Notes: generated by a model from the letters alone, not told the origin. A stretch of DNA of 64,000 nt from Chaenocephalus aceratus (GCA_023974075.1 JAMFTG010001350.1:1-64000); one strand, 5' to 3'; shown: positions 39,075 through 51,428, numbered from the stretch's first letter. Numbers and translations: made by a program.

Positions 39075-39303
39075 CATCTTTTGTCTTTTTTCACATTTTT
39101 CTACACACTATACTGTGACTTTTTTCCAAATGATTGACATACCATACTATAACTTGTTTTCAAATGTTTCGACACACTTTACCATGGTTTTGTTTTCAAA
39201 TTTTTCGACACACTATACTATGACTTTTTCTTAAAATTTCTTACATATATTCGATTTTTTTAGGACAGTTTATACTTTGATTATTTTTCCCTTATAAAAC
39301 TTG

Positions 39304-39375
39304 TTCCCATACCGGGAGTCGAACCCAGGCCACCTGGGTGAAAACCAGGAATCCTAACCGCTAGACCATATTGGA
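39304..39375 (-). tRNA. tRNA-Glu(UUC), variant
   Basis: C50U and C4A (mismatch with G69). Confidence 0.88.
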
Positions 39376-39607
39376 TATCTTTTGTGTCTTTTATCACATT
39401 TTCTGACAGACTATACTGTGACTTTTTATCCAAATGATTGACATGACATACTATGACTTTTTTTCAAATGTTTCGGTACACCATTCCATGGTTTTGTTTT
39501 CACATTTTATCGACACACTATACTATGACTTTTTATTTTATTTCTGACATATATTCGATTTTTTTAGGATAGTTTATACTTTGATTATTTTCCGCCTATA
39601 AAACTTG

Positions 39608-39679
39608 TTCCCATACCGGGAGTCGAACCCGGGCCACCTGGGTGAAAACCAGGAATCCTAACCGCTAGACCATATGGGA
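39608..39679 (-). tRNA. tRNA-Glu(UUC), consensus
   Basis: Exact consensus. Confidence 0.97.
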
Positions 39680-39912
39680 CATCTTTTGTGTCTTTTTTCA
39701 CATTTTTCGACACACTATACTGTGACTTTTCTCCAAATGATTGACATAAGATACTATGACTTTTTTTCAAATGTTTCGATACACCATTCCATGGTTTTGT
39801 TTTCACATTTTATCGACACACTATACTATGACTTTTTATTTGATTTCTTACATATATTCGATTTTTTTTTAGGATAGTTTACACTTTGATTATTTTCCGC
39901 CTATAAAACTTG

Positions 39913-39984
39913 TTCCCATACTGGGAGTCGAACCCGGGCCACCTGGGTGAAAACCAGGAATCCTAACCGCTAGACCATATGGGA
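39913..39984 (-). tRNA. tRNA-Glu(UUC), variant
   Basis: G64A, mismatch with C50. Confidence 0.91.
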
Positions 39985-40215
39985 CAAGTTTTGTGTCTTT
40001 TTTCACATTTTTCTACACACTATACTGTGACTTTTTTCCAAATGATTGACATAACATACTATGACTTTTTTTCAAATGTTTCGATACACCATTCCATGGT
40101 TTTGTTTTCACATTTTTCGACACACTATACTATGACTTTTTCTTAAAATGTCTTATATATGTTTGATTTTTTTAGGACAGTTTATACTTTGATTATTTTC
40201 CCCATATGAAACTTG

Positions 40216-40287
40216 TTCCCATACCGGGAGTCGAACCCAGTCCACCTGGGTGAAAACCAGGAATCCTAACCGCTAGACCATATGGGA
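40216..40287 (-). tRNA. tRNA-Glu(UUC), variant
   Basis: C50U and C48A. Confidence 0.89.
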
Positions 40288-40481
40288 CAACTTTTGTGTC
40301 TTTTTTCACATTTTTCTACACACTATACTGTGACTATTTACCAAATGATTGACATACCATACTATGACTTTTTTTCAAATGTTTCGACACACTATACCAT
40401 GGTTTTGTTTTCACATTACATATATTCGATTTTTTTTTTAGGATAATTTATACTTTGATTATTTTCCGCCTATAAAACTTG

Positions 40482-40553
40482 TTCCCATACCGGGAGTCGA
40501 ACCCGGGCCACCTGGGTGAAAACCAGGAATCCTAACCGCTAGACCATATGGGA
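40482..40553 (-). tRNA. tRNA-Glu(UUC), consensus
   Basis: Exact consensus. Confidence 0.97.
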
Positions 40554-40784
40554 CATCTTTTGTGTCTTTTTTCACATTTTTCGACACACTATACTGTGAC
40601 TTTTTTCCAAATGATTGACATGACATACTATGACTTTTTTTCAAATGTTTCGATACACCATTCCATGGTTTTGTTTTCACATTTTTCGACACACTATACT
40701 ATGACTTTTTCTTAAAATGTCTTATATATGTTCGATTTTTTTAGGACAGTTTATACTTTGATTATTTTCCCCATATAAAACTTG

Positions 40785-40856
40785 TTCCCATACCGGGAGT
40801 CGAACCCGGGCCACCTGGGTGAAAACCAGGAATCCTAACCGCTAGACCATATGGGA
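40785..40856 (-). tRNA. tRNA-Glu(UUC), consensus
   Basis: Exact consensus. Confidence 0.97.
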
Positions 40857-41089
40857 CAACTTTTGTGTCTTTTTTCAAATTTTTCTACACACTATACTAT
40901 GACTTTTTTCCAAATGATTGACATACCATACTATGACTTTTTTTTTAAATGTTTCGATACACTATTCCATGGTTTTGTTTTCACATTTTATCGACACACA
41001 ATACTATGACTTTTTCTTAAAATGTCTTACATATATTACAGTTTTTTAGTACACTTTATACTTTGATTATTTTCCCCATATAACACTTG

Positions 41090-41161
41090 TTCCCATACCG
41101 GGAGTCGAACCCGGGCCACCTGGGTGAAAACCAGGAATCCTAACCGCTAGACCATATGGGA
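41090..41161 (-). tRNA. tRNA-Glu(UUC), consensus
   Basis: Exact consensus, but the 3' flank reads CAAGTGTTATATG, so the near TTTT terminator is interrupted. Confidence 0.96.
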
Positions 41162-41392
41162 CATAATTTGTGTCTTTTATCACATTTTTTGACAGACTAT
41201 ACTGTGACTTTTTATCCAAATGATTGACATACCATACTATAACTTGTTTTCAAATGTTTCGACACACTTTACCATGGTTTTGTTTTCACATTATTCGACA
41301 CACTATACTATGACTTTTTATTTGATTTCTTACATATATTCGATTTTTTTAGGATAGTTTATACTTTGATTATTTTTCGCCTATAAAACTTG

Positions 41393-41464
41393 TTCCCATA
41401 CCGGGAGTCGAACCCGGGCCACCTGGGTGAAAACCAGGAATCCTAAGCGCTAGACCATATGGGA
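41393..41464 (-). tRNA. tRNA-Glu(UUC), variant
   Basis: G19C; loses the 19-56 contact. Confidence 0.92.
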
Positions 41465-41696
41465 CAACTTTTGTGTCTTTTTTCACATTTTTCTACACAC
41501 TATACTGTGACTTTTTTCCAAATGATTGACATGACATACTATGACTTTTTTTCAAATGTTTCGATACACCATTCCATGGTTTTATTTTCACATTTTATCG
41601 ACACACTATACTATGACTTTTTCCTAAAATTTCTTACATATATTACATTTTTTTAGGACAGTTTATACTTTGATTATTTTTCCCTTATAAAACTTG

Positions 41697-41768
41697 TTCC
41701 CATACCGGGAGTCGAACCCTGGCCACCTGGGGGAAAACCAGGAATCCTAACCGCTAGACCATATGGGA
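41697..41768 (-). tRNA. tRNA-Glu(UUC), variant
   Basis: C50A and A37C; the purine 3' of the anticodon is lost. Confidence 0.86.
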
Positions 41769-41963
41769 TATCTTTTGTGTCTTTTATCACATTTTTTGGC
41801 AGACTATACTGTGAGTTTTTATCCAATGATTGACATACCATACTATAACTTGTTTTCACATTATTCGACACACTATACTATGACTTTTTATTTGATTTCT
41901 TACATATATTCGATTTTTTTTAGGATAGTTTATACTTTGATTATTTTCCGCCTATAAAACTTG

Positions 41964-42035
41964 TTCCCATACCGGGAGTCGAACCCGGGCCACCTGGGTG
42001 AAAACCAGGAATCCTAACCGCTAGACCATATGGGA
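41964..42035 (-). tRNA. tRNA-Glu(UUC), consensus
   Basis: Exact consensus. Confidence 0.97.
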
Positions 42036-42264
42036 CATCTTTTGTGTCTTTTATCACATTTTTGACAGACTATACTGTGACTTTTTATCCAAATGATTGA
42101 CATACCATACTATAACTTTTTTTCAAATGTTTCGACACACTATACCATGGTTTTGTTTTCTCATTTTTCGACACACTATACTATGACTTTTTATTTTATT
42201 TCTGACATATATTCGATTTTTTAGGATAGTTTATACTTTGATTAATTTCCGCCTATAAAACTTG

Positions 42265-42336
42265 TTCCCATACCGGGAGTCGAACTCAGGCCACCTGGGT
42301 GAAAACCAGGAATCCTAACCGCTAGACGATATGGGA
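42265..42336 (-). tRNA. tRNA-Glu(UUC), variant
   Basis: G52A, C50U, G9C; twin of 30765. Confidence 0.87.
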
Positions 42337-42571
42337 CATCTTTTGTGTCTTTTTTTCACATTTTTTGACAGACTATACTGTGACTTTTTTTCCAAATGAT
42401 TGACATACCATACTATGACTTTTTTTTCAAATATTTCGATACACCATTCCATGGTTTTGTTTTCACATTTTATCGACACACTATACTATGACTTTTTCTT
42501 AAAATGTCTTACATATATTAAATTTTTTTAGGACAGTTTATACTTTGATTATTTTCCCCTTATAAAACTTG

Positions 42572-42643
42572 TTCCCATACCGGGAGTCAAACTCCGGCCA
42601 CCTGGGTGAAAACCAGGAATCCTAACCGCTAGACCATATGGGA
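42572..42643 (-). tRNA. tRNA-Glu(UUC), decayed T arm
   Basis: C56U, G52A, C50G. Confidence 0.83.
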
Positions 42644-42840
42644 CATCTTTCGTGACTTTTTATCCAAATGATTGACATACCATACTATAACTTGTTTTCA
42701 AATATTTCGACACACTTTACCATGGTTTTGTTTTCACATTATTCGACACACGATACTATGACTTTTTATTTTATTTCTTACATATATTCGATTTTTTTAG
42801 GATAGTTTATACTTTGATTATTTCCCGCCTATAAAACTTG

Positions 42841-42912
42841 TTCCCATACCGGGAGTCGAACCCGGGCCACCTGGGTGAAAACCAGGAATCCTAACCGCTA
42901 GACCATATGGGA
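42841..42912 (-). tRNA. tRNA-Glu(UUC), consensus
   Basis: Exact consensus. Confidence 0.97.
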
Positions 42913-43142
42913 CATCTTTTGTGTGTTTTTTCACATTTTTCGACACACTATACTGTGACTTTTTCCAAATGATTGACATACCATACTATAACTTGTTTTC
43001 AAATATTTCGACACACTATACCATGGTTTTGTTTTCACATTTTTCGACACACTATACTATGACTTTTTCTTAAAATGTCTTATATATGTTCGATTTTTTT
43101 AGGACAGTTTATACTTTGATTATTTTCCCCATATAAAACTTG

Positions 43143-43214
43143 TTCCCATACCGGGAGTCGAACACGGGCCACCAGGGTGAAAACCAGGAATCCTAACCGC
43201 TAGACCATATGGGA
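43143..43214 (-). tRNA. tRNA-Glu(UUC), variant
   Basis: G52U, A41U. Confidence 0.88.
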
Positions 43215-43407
43215 CAACCTTTTTGTCTTTTTTCACATTTTTCTACACACTATACTGTGACTTTTTTCCAAATGATTGACATACCATACTATAACTTGTT
43301 TTCAAATGTATCGACACACTATACCATGGTTTTGTTTTCACATTACATATATTCGATTTTTTTTTAGGATAGTTTATACTTTGATTATTTTCCGCCTATA
43401 AAACTTG

Positions 43408-43479
43408 TTCCCATACCGGGAGTCGAACCCGGGCCACCTGGGTGAAAACCAGGAATCCTAACCGCTAGACCATATGGGA
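43408..43479 (-). tRNA. tRNA-Glu(UUC), consensus
   Basis: Exact consensus; followed by a 198-bp mini-unit lacking three sub-repeats. Confidence 0.97.
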
Positions 43480-43605
43480 CATCTTTTGTGTCTTCTTTCA
43501 CATTTTTCGACACACTATACTATGACTTTTTCTTAAAATGTCTTATATATGTTCGATTTTTTTAGGACAGTTTATACTTTGATTATTTTCCCCATATAAA
43601 ACTTG

Positions 43606-43677
43606 TTCCCATACCGGGAGTCGAACCCGGGCCACCTGGGTGAAAACCAGGAATCCTAACCGCTAGACCATATGGGA
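43606..43677 (-). tRNA. tRNA-Glu(UUC), consensus
   Basis: Exact consensus. Confidence 0.97.
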
Positions 43678-43908
43678 CAACTTTTGTGTCTTTTTTCAAA
43701 TTTTTCTACACACTATACTGTGACCTTTTTCCAAATGATTGACATACCATACTATGACTTTTTTTCAAATGTTTCGATACACCATTCCATGGTTTTGTTT
43801 TTACATTTTTCGACACACTATACTATGACTTTTTCTTAAAATGTCTTACATATATTACATTTTTTTAGGACAGTTTATACTTTGATTATTTTTCCCTTAT
43901 AAAACTTG

Positions 43909-43980
43909 TTCCTATACCGGGAGTCGAACCCGGGCCACCTGGGTGAAAACCAGGAATCCTAACCGCTAGACCATATGGGA
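43909..43980 (-). tRNA. tRNA-Glu(UUC), variant
   Basis: G69A, mismatch with C4. Confidence 0.91.
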
Positions 43981-44210
43981 CATCTTTTGTGTCTTTTTTC
44001 ACATTTTTCGACACACTATACTGTGACTTTTAATCCAAATGATTGACATGACATACTATGACTTTTTTTCAAATGTTTCGATACACCATTCCATGGTTTT
44101 GTTTTCACATTTTTCGACACACTACTATGACTTTTTATTTGATTTCTTACATATATTCGATTTTTTTTAGGATAGTTTATACTTTGATTATTTTCCGCCT
44201 ATAAAACTTG

Positions 44211-44282
44211 TTCCCATACCGGGAGTCGAACCCGGGCCACCTGGGTGAAAACCAGGAATCCTAACCGCTAGACCATATGGGA
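44211..44282 (-). tRNA. tRNA-Glu(UUC), consensus
   Basis: Exact consensus. Confidence 0.97.
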
Positions 44283-44515
44283 CAACTTTTGTGTCTTTTT
44301 TTCACATTTTTCGACAGACTATACTGTGACTTTTTATCCAAATGATTGACATACCATACTATAACTTGTTTTCAAATATTTCGACACACTATACCATGGT
44401 TTTGTTTTCACATTTTTCGACACACTATACTATGACTTTTTCTTAAAATGTCTTATATATGTTCGATTTTTTTAGGACAGTTTATACTTTGATTATTTTC
44501 CCCATATAAAACTTG

Positions 44516-44587
44516 TTCCCATACCGGGAGTCGAACACGGGCCACCAGGGTGAAAACCAGGAATCCTAACCGCTAGACCATATGGGA
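44516..44587 (-). tRNA. tRNA-Glu(UUC), variant
   Basis: G52U, A41U. Confidence 0.88.
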
Positions 44588-44780
44588 CAACCTTTTTGTC
44601 TTTTTTCACATTTTTCTACACACTATACTGTGACTTTTTTCCAAATGATTGACATACCATACTATAACTTGTTTTCAAATGTATCGACACACTATACCAT
44701 GGTTTTGTTTTCACATTACATATATTCGATTTTTTTTTAGGATAGTTTATACTTTGATTATTTTCCGCCTATAAAACTTG

Positions 44781-44852
44781 TTCCCATACCGGGAGTCGAA
44801 CCCGGGCCACCTGGGTGAAAACCAGGAATCCTAACCGCTAGACCATATGGGA
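44781..44852 (-). tRNA. tRNA-Glu(UUC), consensus
   Basis: Exact consensus; followed by a second 198-bp mini-unit. Confidence 0.97.
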
Positions 44853-44978
44853 CATCTTTTGTGTCTTCTTTCACATTTTTCGACACACTATACTATGACT
44901 TTTTCTTAAAATGTCTTATATATGTTCGATTTTTTTAGGACAGTTTATACTTTGATTATTTTCCCCATATGAAACTTG

Positions 44979-45050
44979 TTCCCATACCGGGAGTCGAACC
45001 CGGGCCACCTGGGTGAAAACCATGAATCCTAACCGCTAGACCATATGGGA
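44979..45050 (-). tRNA. tRNA-Glu(UUC), variant
   Basis: C28A, mismatch with G42. Confidence 0.91.
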
Positions 45051-45280
45051 CAACTTTTGTGTCTTTTTTCACATTTTTCGACACACTATACTGTGACTTT
45101 TTTCCAAATGATTGACATAACATACTATAACTTTTTTTCAAATGTTTCGATACACTATACCATGGTTTTGTTATCACATTTTTCGACACACTATACTATG
45201 ACTTTTTATTTTATTTCTGACATATATTCAATTTTTTTCGGATAGTTTATACTTTGATTATTTTCCGCCTATAAAACTTG

Positions 45281-45352
45281 TTGACATACCGGGAGTCGAA
45301 CCCGGGCCACCTGGGTGAAAACCAGGAATCCTAACCGCTAGACCATATGGGA
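45281..45352 (-). tRNA. tRNA-Glu(UUC), decayed acceptor
   Basis: G71C and G70U open two acceptor-stem pairs. Confidence 0.86.
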
Positions 45353-45583
45353 CATCTTTTGTGTCTTTTATCACATTTTTGACAGACTATACTGTGACTT
45401 TTTATCCAAATGATTGACATACCATACTATAACTTGTTTTCAAATGTTTCGACACACTATACCATGGTTTTGTTTTCACATTTTTCGACACACTATACTA
45501 TGACTTTTTCTTAAAATGTCTTATATATGTTCGATTTTTTTAGGACAGTTTATACTTTGATTATTTTCCCCATATAAAACTTG

Positions 45584-45655
45584 TTCCCATACCGGGAGTC
45601 GAACACGGGCCACCAGGGTGAAAACCAGGAATCCTAACCGCTAGACCATATTGGA
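45584..45655 (-). tRNA. tRNA-Glu(UUC), decayed
   Basis: G52U, A41U and C4A. Confidence 0.85.
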
Positions 45656-45848
45656 CAACTTTTTTGTCTTTTTTCACATTTTTCTACACACTATACTGTG
45701 ACTTTTTTCCAAATGATTGACATACCATACTATAACTTGTTTTCAAATGTATCGACACACGATACCATGGTTTTGTTTTCACATTACATATATTCGATTT
45801 TTTTTTAGGATAGTTTATACTTTGATTATTTTCCGCCTATAAAACTTG

Positions 45849-45920
45849 TTCCCATACCGGGAGTCGAACCCGGGCCACCTGGGTGAAAACCAGGAATCCT
45901 AACCGCTAGACCATATGGGA
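45849..45920 (-). tRNA. tRNA-Glu(UUC), consensus
   Basis: Exact consensus. Confidence 0.97.
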
Positions 45921-46151
45921 CATCTTTTGCGTCTTTTTTCACATTTTTCGACACACTATACTGTGACTTTTTTCCAAATGATTGACATGACATACTATGA
46001 CTTTTTTTCAAATGTTTCGATACACCATTCCATGGTTTTGTTTTCACATTTTATCGACACACAATACTATGACTTTTTATTTTATTTCTGACATACATTC
46101 GATTTTTTTAGGATAGTTTATACTTTGATTATTTTCCGCCTATAAAACTTG

Positions 46152-46223
46152 TTCCCATACCGGGAGTCGAACCCGGGCCACCTGGGTGAAAACCAGGAAT
46201 CCTAACCGCTAGACCATATGGGA
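46152..46223 (-). tRNA. tRNA-Glu(UUC), consensus
   Basis: Exact consensus. Confidence 0.97.
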
Positions 46224-46455
46224 CATCTTTTGTGTCTTTTTTCACATTTTTCAACACACTATACTGTGACTTTTTTCCAAATGATTGACATAACATACTA
46301 TGACTTTTTTTCAAATGTTTCGATACACCATTCCATGGTTTTGTTTTCACATTTTATCGACACACTATACTATGACTTTTTCTTAAAATGTCTTATATAT
46401 GTTCGATTTTTTTAGGACAGTTTATACTTTGATTATTTTCCCCATATAAAACTTG

Positions 46456-46527
46456 TTCCCATACCGGGAGTCGAACCCGGGCAACCTGGGTGAAAAACAG
46501 GAATCCTAACCGCTAGACCATATGGGA
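46456..46527 (-). tRNA. tRNA-Glu(UUC), variant
   Basis: G45U and G31U (mismatch with C39). Confidence 0.88.
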
Positions 46528-46758
46528 CATCTTTTGTGTCTTTTTTCACATTTTTCGACACACTATACTGTGACTTTTTTCCAAATGATTGACATAAGAT
46601 ACTTTGACTTTTTTTCAAATGTTTCGATACACCATTCCATGGTTTTGTTTTCACATTTTTCGACACACTATACTATGACTTTTTCTTAAAATGTCTTTTA
46701 TATGTTCGATTTTTTTAGGACAGTTTATACTTTGATTATTTTTCCCTTATAAAACTTC

Positions 46759-46830
46759 TTCCCATACCGGGAGTCTAACCCGGGCCACCTGGGTGAAAAC
46801 CAGGTATCCTAACCGCTAGACCATATGGGA
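46759..46830 (-). tRNA. tRNA-Glu(UUC), variant
   Basis: C56A, U26A; twin of 32212. Confidence 0.88.
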
Positions 46831-47063
46831 TATCTTTTGTGTCTTTTATCACATTTTCTGACAGACTATACTGTGACTTTTAATCCAAATGATTGACATA
46901 CCATACTATAACTTGTTTTCAAATATTTCGACACACTTTACCATGGTTTTGTTTTCACATTATTCGACACACTCTACTATGACTTTTTATTTGATTTCTT
47001 ACATATATTCGATTTTTTTTTAGGATAGTTTATACTTTGATTATTTTCCGCCTATAAAACTTG

Positions 47064-47135
47064 TTCCCATACCGGGAGTCGAACCCGGGCCACCTGGGTG
47101 AAAACCAGGAATCCTAACCGCTAGACCATATGGGC
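47064..47135 (-). tRNA. tRNA-Glu(UUC), variant
   Basis: U1G; twin of 32517. Confidence 0.92.
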
Positions 47136-47365
47136 CAACTTTTGTGTCTTTTTTCACATTTTTCGACACACTATAATGTGACCTTTTTCCAAATGATTGA
47201 CATAACATACTATAACTTTTTTTCAAATGTTTCGATACACTATACCATGGTTTTGTTCTCACATTTTTCGACACACTATACTATGACTTTTTATTTTATT
47301 TCTGACATATATCCGATTTTTTTAGGATAGTTTATACTTTGAATATTTTCCGCCTAAAAAACTTG

Positions 47366-47437
47366 TTCCCATACCGGGAGTCGAACCCTGGCCACCTGGG
47401 TGAAAACCAGGAATCCTAACCGCTAGACCATATGGGA
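47366..47437 (-). tRNA. tRNA-Glu(UUC), variant
   Basis: C50A; twin of 32819. Confidence 0.91.
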
Positions 47438-47669
47438 CATCTTTTGTGTCTTTTATCACATTTTTTGACAGACTATACTGTGACTTTTTATCCAAATGAT
47501 TGACATACCATACTATAACTTGTTTTCAAATGTTTCGACACACTATACCATGGTTTTGTTTTCACATTTTTCGACACACTATACTATGACATTTTCTTAA
47601 AATGTCTTATATATGTTCGATTTTTTTAGGACAGTTTATACTTTGATTATTTTCCCCATATAAAACTTG

Positions 47670-47741
47670 TTCCCATACCGGGAGTCGAACACGGGCCACC
47701 AGGGTGAAAACCAGGAATCCTAACCACTAGACCATATGGGA
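47670..47741 (-). tRNA. tRNA-Glu(UUC), variant
   Basis: G52U, A41U, C16U; twin of 33123. Confidence 0.88.
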
Positions 47742-47931
47742 CAACTTTTTTGTCTTTTTTCACATTTTTCTACACACTATACTGTGACTTTTTTCCAAAT
47801 GATTGACATACCATACTATAACTTGTTTTCAAATGTATCGACACACTATACCATGGTTTTGTTTTCACATTACATATATTCGATTTTTTCGGATAGTTTA
47901 TACTTTGATTATTTTCCACCTATAAAACTTG

Positions 47932-48003
47932 TTCCCATACCGGGAGTCGAAGCCGGGCCACCTGGGTGAAAACCAGGAATCCTAACCGCTAGACCATATG
48001 GGA
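47932..48003 (-). tRNA. tRNA-Glu(UUC), variant
   Basis: G53C; twin of 33386. Confidence 0.9.
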
Positions 48004-48199
48004 CATCTTTTGTGTCTTTTTTCACATTTTTCAACACACTATACTGTGACTTTTTTCCAAATGATTGACATAACATACTATGACTTTTTTTCAAATGTTT
48101 CGATACACCATTCCATTGTTTTTTATTTCACATTACATATATTCGATTTTTTTTTTTAGGATAGTTTTTACTTTGATTATTTTCCGCCTATAAAAGTTG

Positions 48200-48271
48200 T
48201 TCCCATACCGGGAGTCGAACCCGGGCCACCTGGGTGAAAACAAGGAATCCTAACCGCTAGACCATATGGGA
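48200..48271 (-). tRNA. tRNA-Glu(UUC), G30U variant
   Basis: G30U. Confidence 0.9.
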
Positions 48272-48502
48272 CATCTTTTGTGTCTTTTTTCACATTTTTC
48301 TACACACTATACTGTGACTTTTTTCCAAATGATTGACATACCATACTATAACTTGTTTTCAAATGTTTCGACACACTTTACCATGGTTTTGTTTTCAAAT
48401 TTTTCGACACACTATACTATGACTTTTTCTTAAAATTTCTTACATATATTCGATTTTTTTAGGACAGTTTATACTTTGATTATTTTTCCCTTATAAAACT
48501 TG

Positions 48503-48574
48503 TTCCCATACCGGGAGTCAAACCCGGGCCACCTGGGTGAAAACCAGGAATCCTAACCGCTAGACCATATGGGA
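48503..48574 (-). tRNA. tRNA-Glu(UUC), C56U variant
   Basis: C56U. Confidence 0.9.
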
Positions 48575-48766
48575 TATCTTTTGTGTCTTTTATCACATTT
48601 TTCAACACACTATACTGTGACTTTTTTCCAAATGATTGACATAACATACTATGACTTTTTTTCAAATGTTTCGATACACCATTCCATGGTTTTGTTTTCA
48701 CATTACATATATTCGATTTTTTTTCGGATAGTTTATACTTTGATTATTTTCCGCCTATAAAACTTG

Positions 48767-48838
48767 TTCCCATACCGGGAGTCGAACCCGGGCCACCTGG
48801 GTGAAAACCAGGAATCCTAACCGCTAGACCATATGGGA
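48767..48838 (-). tRNA. tRNA-Glu(UUC), consensus
   Basis: Exact consensus; a 9-bp duplication (CACATTTTT) lies just upstream of the gene, near 48860. Confidence 0.97.
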
Positions 48839-49043
48839 CATCGTTTGTGTCTTTTTTCACATTTTTCACATTTTTCAACACACTATACTGTGACTTTTTT
48901 CCAAATGATTGACATAACATACTATGACTTTTTTTCAAATGTTTCGATACACCATTCCATTGTTTTTTATTTCACATTACATATATTCGATTTTTTTTTT
49001 TAGGATAGTTTTTACTTTGATTATTTTCCGCCTATAAAAGTTG

Positions 49044-49115
49044 TTCCCATACCGGGAGTCGAACCCGGGCCACCTGGGTGAAACCAAGGAATCCTAACCG
49101 CTAGACCATATGGGA
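49044..49115 (-). tRNA. tRNA-Glu(UUC), decayed
   Basis: G30U and U32G. Confidence 0.86.
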
Positions 49116-49346
49116 CATCTTTTGTGTCTTTTTTCACATTTTTCTACACACTATACTGTGACTTTTTTCCAAATGATTGACATACCATACTATAACTTGT
49201 TTTCAAATGTTTCGACACACTTTACCATGGTTTTGTTTTCAAATTTTTCGACACACTATACTATGACTTTTTCTTAAAATTTCTTACATATATTCGATTT
49301 TTTTAGGACAGTTTATACTTTGATTATTTTTCCCTTATAAAACTTG

Positions 49347-49418
49347 TTCCCATACCGGGAGTCAAACCCGGGCCACCTGGGTGAAAACCAGGAATCCTAA
49401 CCGCTAGACCATATGGGA
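49347..49418 (-). tRNA. tRNA-Glu(UUC), C56U variant
   Basis: C56U. Confidence 0.9.
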
Positions 49419-49613
49419 TATCTTTTGTGTCTTTTATCACATTTTTCAACACACTATACTGTGACTTTTTTCCAAATGATTGACATAACATACTATGACT
49501 TTTTTTCAAATGTTTCGATACACCATTCCATGGTTTTGTTTTCACATTACATATATTCGATTTTTTTTTTTAGGATAGTTTATACTTTGATTATTTTCCG
49601 CCTATAAAAGTTG

Positions 49614-49685
49614 TTCCCATACCGGGAGTCGAACCCGGGCCACCTGGGTGAAAACAAGGAATCCTAACCGCTAGACCATATGGGA
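49614..49685 (-). tRNA. tRNA-Glu(UUC), G30U variant
   Basis: G30U. Confidence 0.9.
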
Positions 49686-49914
49686 CATCTTTTGTCTTTT
49701 TTCACATTTTTCTACACACTATACTGTGACTTTTTTCCAAATGATTGACATACCATACTATAACTTGTTTTCAAATGTTTCGACACACTTTACCATGGTT
49801 TTGTTTTCAAATTTTTCGACACACTATACTATGACTTTTTCTTAAAATTTCTTACATATATTCGATTTTTTTAGGACAGTTTATACTTTGATTATTTTTC
49901 CCTTATAAAACTTG

Positions 49915-49986
49915 TTCCCATACCGGGAGTCAAACCCGGGCCACCTGGGTGAAAACCAGGAATCCTAACCGCTAGACCATATGGGA
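49915..49986 (-). tRNA. tRNA-Glu(UUC), C56U variant
   Basis: C56U. Confidence 0.9.
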
Positions 49987-50181
49987 TATCTTTTGTGTCT
50001 TTTATCACATTTTTCAACACACTATACTGTGACTTTTTTCCAAATGATTGACATAACATACTATGACTTTTTTTCAAATGTTTCGATACACCATTCCATG
50101 GTTTTGTTTTCACATTACATATATTCGATTTTTTTTTTTAGGATAGTTTATACTTTGATTATTTTCCGCCTATAAAAGTTG

Positions 50182-50253
50182 TTCCCATACCGGGAGTCGA
50201 ACCCGGGCCACCTGGGTGAAAACAAGGAATCCTAACCGCTAGACCATATGGGA
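50182..50253 (-). tRNA. tRNA-Glu(UUC), G30U variant
   Basis: G30U. Confidence 0.9.
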
Positions 50254-50482
50254 CATCTTTTGTCTTTTTTCACATTTTTCTACACACTATACTGTGACTT
50301 TTTTCCAAATGATTGACATACCATACTATAACTTGTTTTCAAATGTTTCGACACACTTTACCATGGTTTTGTTTTCACATTTTTCGACACACTATACTAT
50401 GACTTTTTCTTAAAATTTCTTACATATATTCGATTTTTTTAGGACAGTTTATACTTTGATTATTTTTCCCTTATAAAACTTG

Positions 50483-50554
50483 TTCCCATACCGGGAGTCG
50501 AACCCAGGCCACCTGGGTGAAAACCAGGAATCCTAACCGCTAGACCATATGGGA
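50483..50554 (-). tRNA. tRNA-Glu(UUC), near-consensus
   Basis: C50U wobble. Confidence 0.94.
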
Positions 50555-50750
50555 CATCGTTTGTGTCTTTTTTCACATTTTTCAACACACTATACTGTGA
50601 CTTTTTTCCAAATGATTGACATAACATACTATGACTTTTTTTCAAATGTTTCGATACACCATTCCATTGTTTTTTATTTCACATTACATATATTCGATTT
50701 TTTTTTTTAGGATAGTTTATACTTTGATTATTTTCCGCCTATAAAAGTTG

Positions 50751-50822
50751 TTCCCATACCGGGAGTCGAACCCGGGCCACCTGGGTGAAAACAAGGAATC
50801 CTAACAGCTAGACCATATGGGA
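50751..50822 (-). tRNA. tRNA-Glu(UUC), G30U variant
   Basis: G30U and G18U. Confidence 0.88.
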
Positions 50823-51053
50823 CATCTTTTGTGTCTTTTTTCACATTTTTCTACACACTATACTGTGACTTTTTTCCAAATGATTGACATACCATACTAT
50901 AACTTGTTTTCAAATGTTTCGACACACTTTACCATGGTTTTGTTTTCAAATTTTTCGACACACTATACTATGACTTTTTCTTAAAATTTCTTACATATAT
51001 TCGATTTTTTTAGGACAGTTTATACTTTGATTATTTTTCCCTTATAAAACTTG

Positions 51054-51125
51054 TTCCCATACCGGGAGTCAAACCCGGGCCACCTGGGTGAAAACCAGGA
51101 ATCCTAACCGCTAGACCATATGGGA
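51054..51125 (-). tRNA. tRNA-Glu(UUC), C56U variant
   Basis: C56U. Confidence 0.9.
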
Positions 51126-51356
51126 TATCTTTTGTGTCTTTTATCACATTTTTCAACACACTATACTGTGACTTTTTTCCAAATGATTGACATACCATAC
51201 TATAACTTGTTTTCAAATGTTTCGACACACTTTACCATGGTTTTGTTTTCACATTTTTCGACACACTATACTATGACTTTTTCTTAAAATTTCTTACATA
51301 TATTCGATTTTTTTAGGACAGTTTATACTTTGATTATTTTTCCCTTATAAAACTTG

Positions 51357-51428
51357 TTCCCATACCGGGAGTCGAACCCAGGCCACCTGGGTGAAAACCA
51401 GGAATCCTAACCGCTAGACCATATGGGA
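51357..51428 (-). tRNA. tRNA-Glu(UUC), near-consensus
   Basis: C50U wobble. Confidence 0.94.

Larger units (their letters stand above)
42265..43479 (-). repeat. Duplicated block (partner 30765-31979)
   Basis: Same five-gene series as its partner. Confidence 0.85.
43143..44210 (-). repeat. Tandem block with 198-bp mini-unit (partner 44516-45583)
   Basis: Spacings 265, 198, 303 and 302 are repeated as 265, 198, 302 and 303 at an offset of about 1373 bp. Confidence 0.82.
44516..45583 (-). repeat. Tandem block with 198-bp mini-unit (partner 43143-44210)
   Basis: Second copy of the block. The first gene carries the same G52U+A41U pair as its partner. Confidence 0.82.
47670..49914 (-). repeat. 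Eight-gene higher-order repeat, copy C, 14.5 kb away
   Basis: The same eight variants in order. The shared segment begins upstream, with genes at 46759, 47064 and 47366 matching 32212, 32517 and 32819 at an offset of 14547. Private changes are a 9-bp duplication near 48860 and U32G at 49044. Confidence 0.88.
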
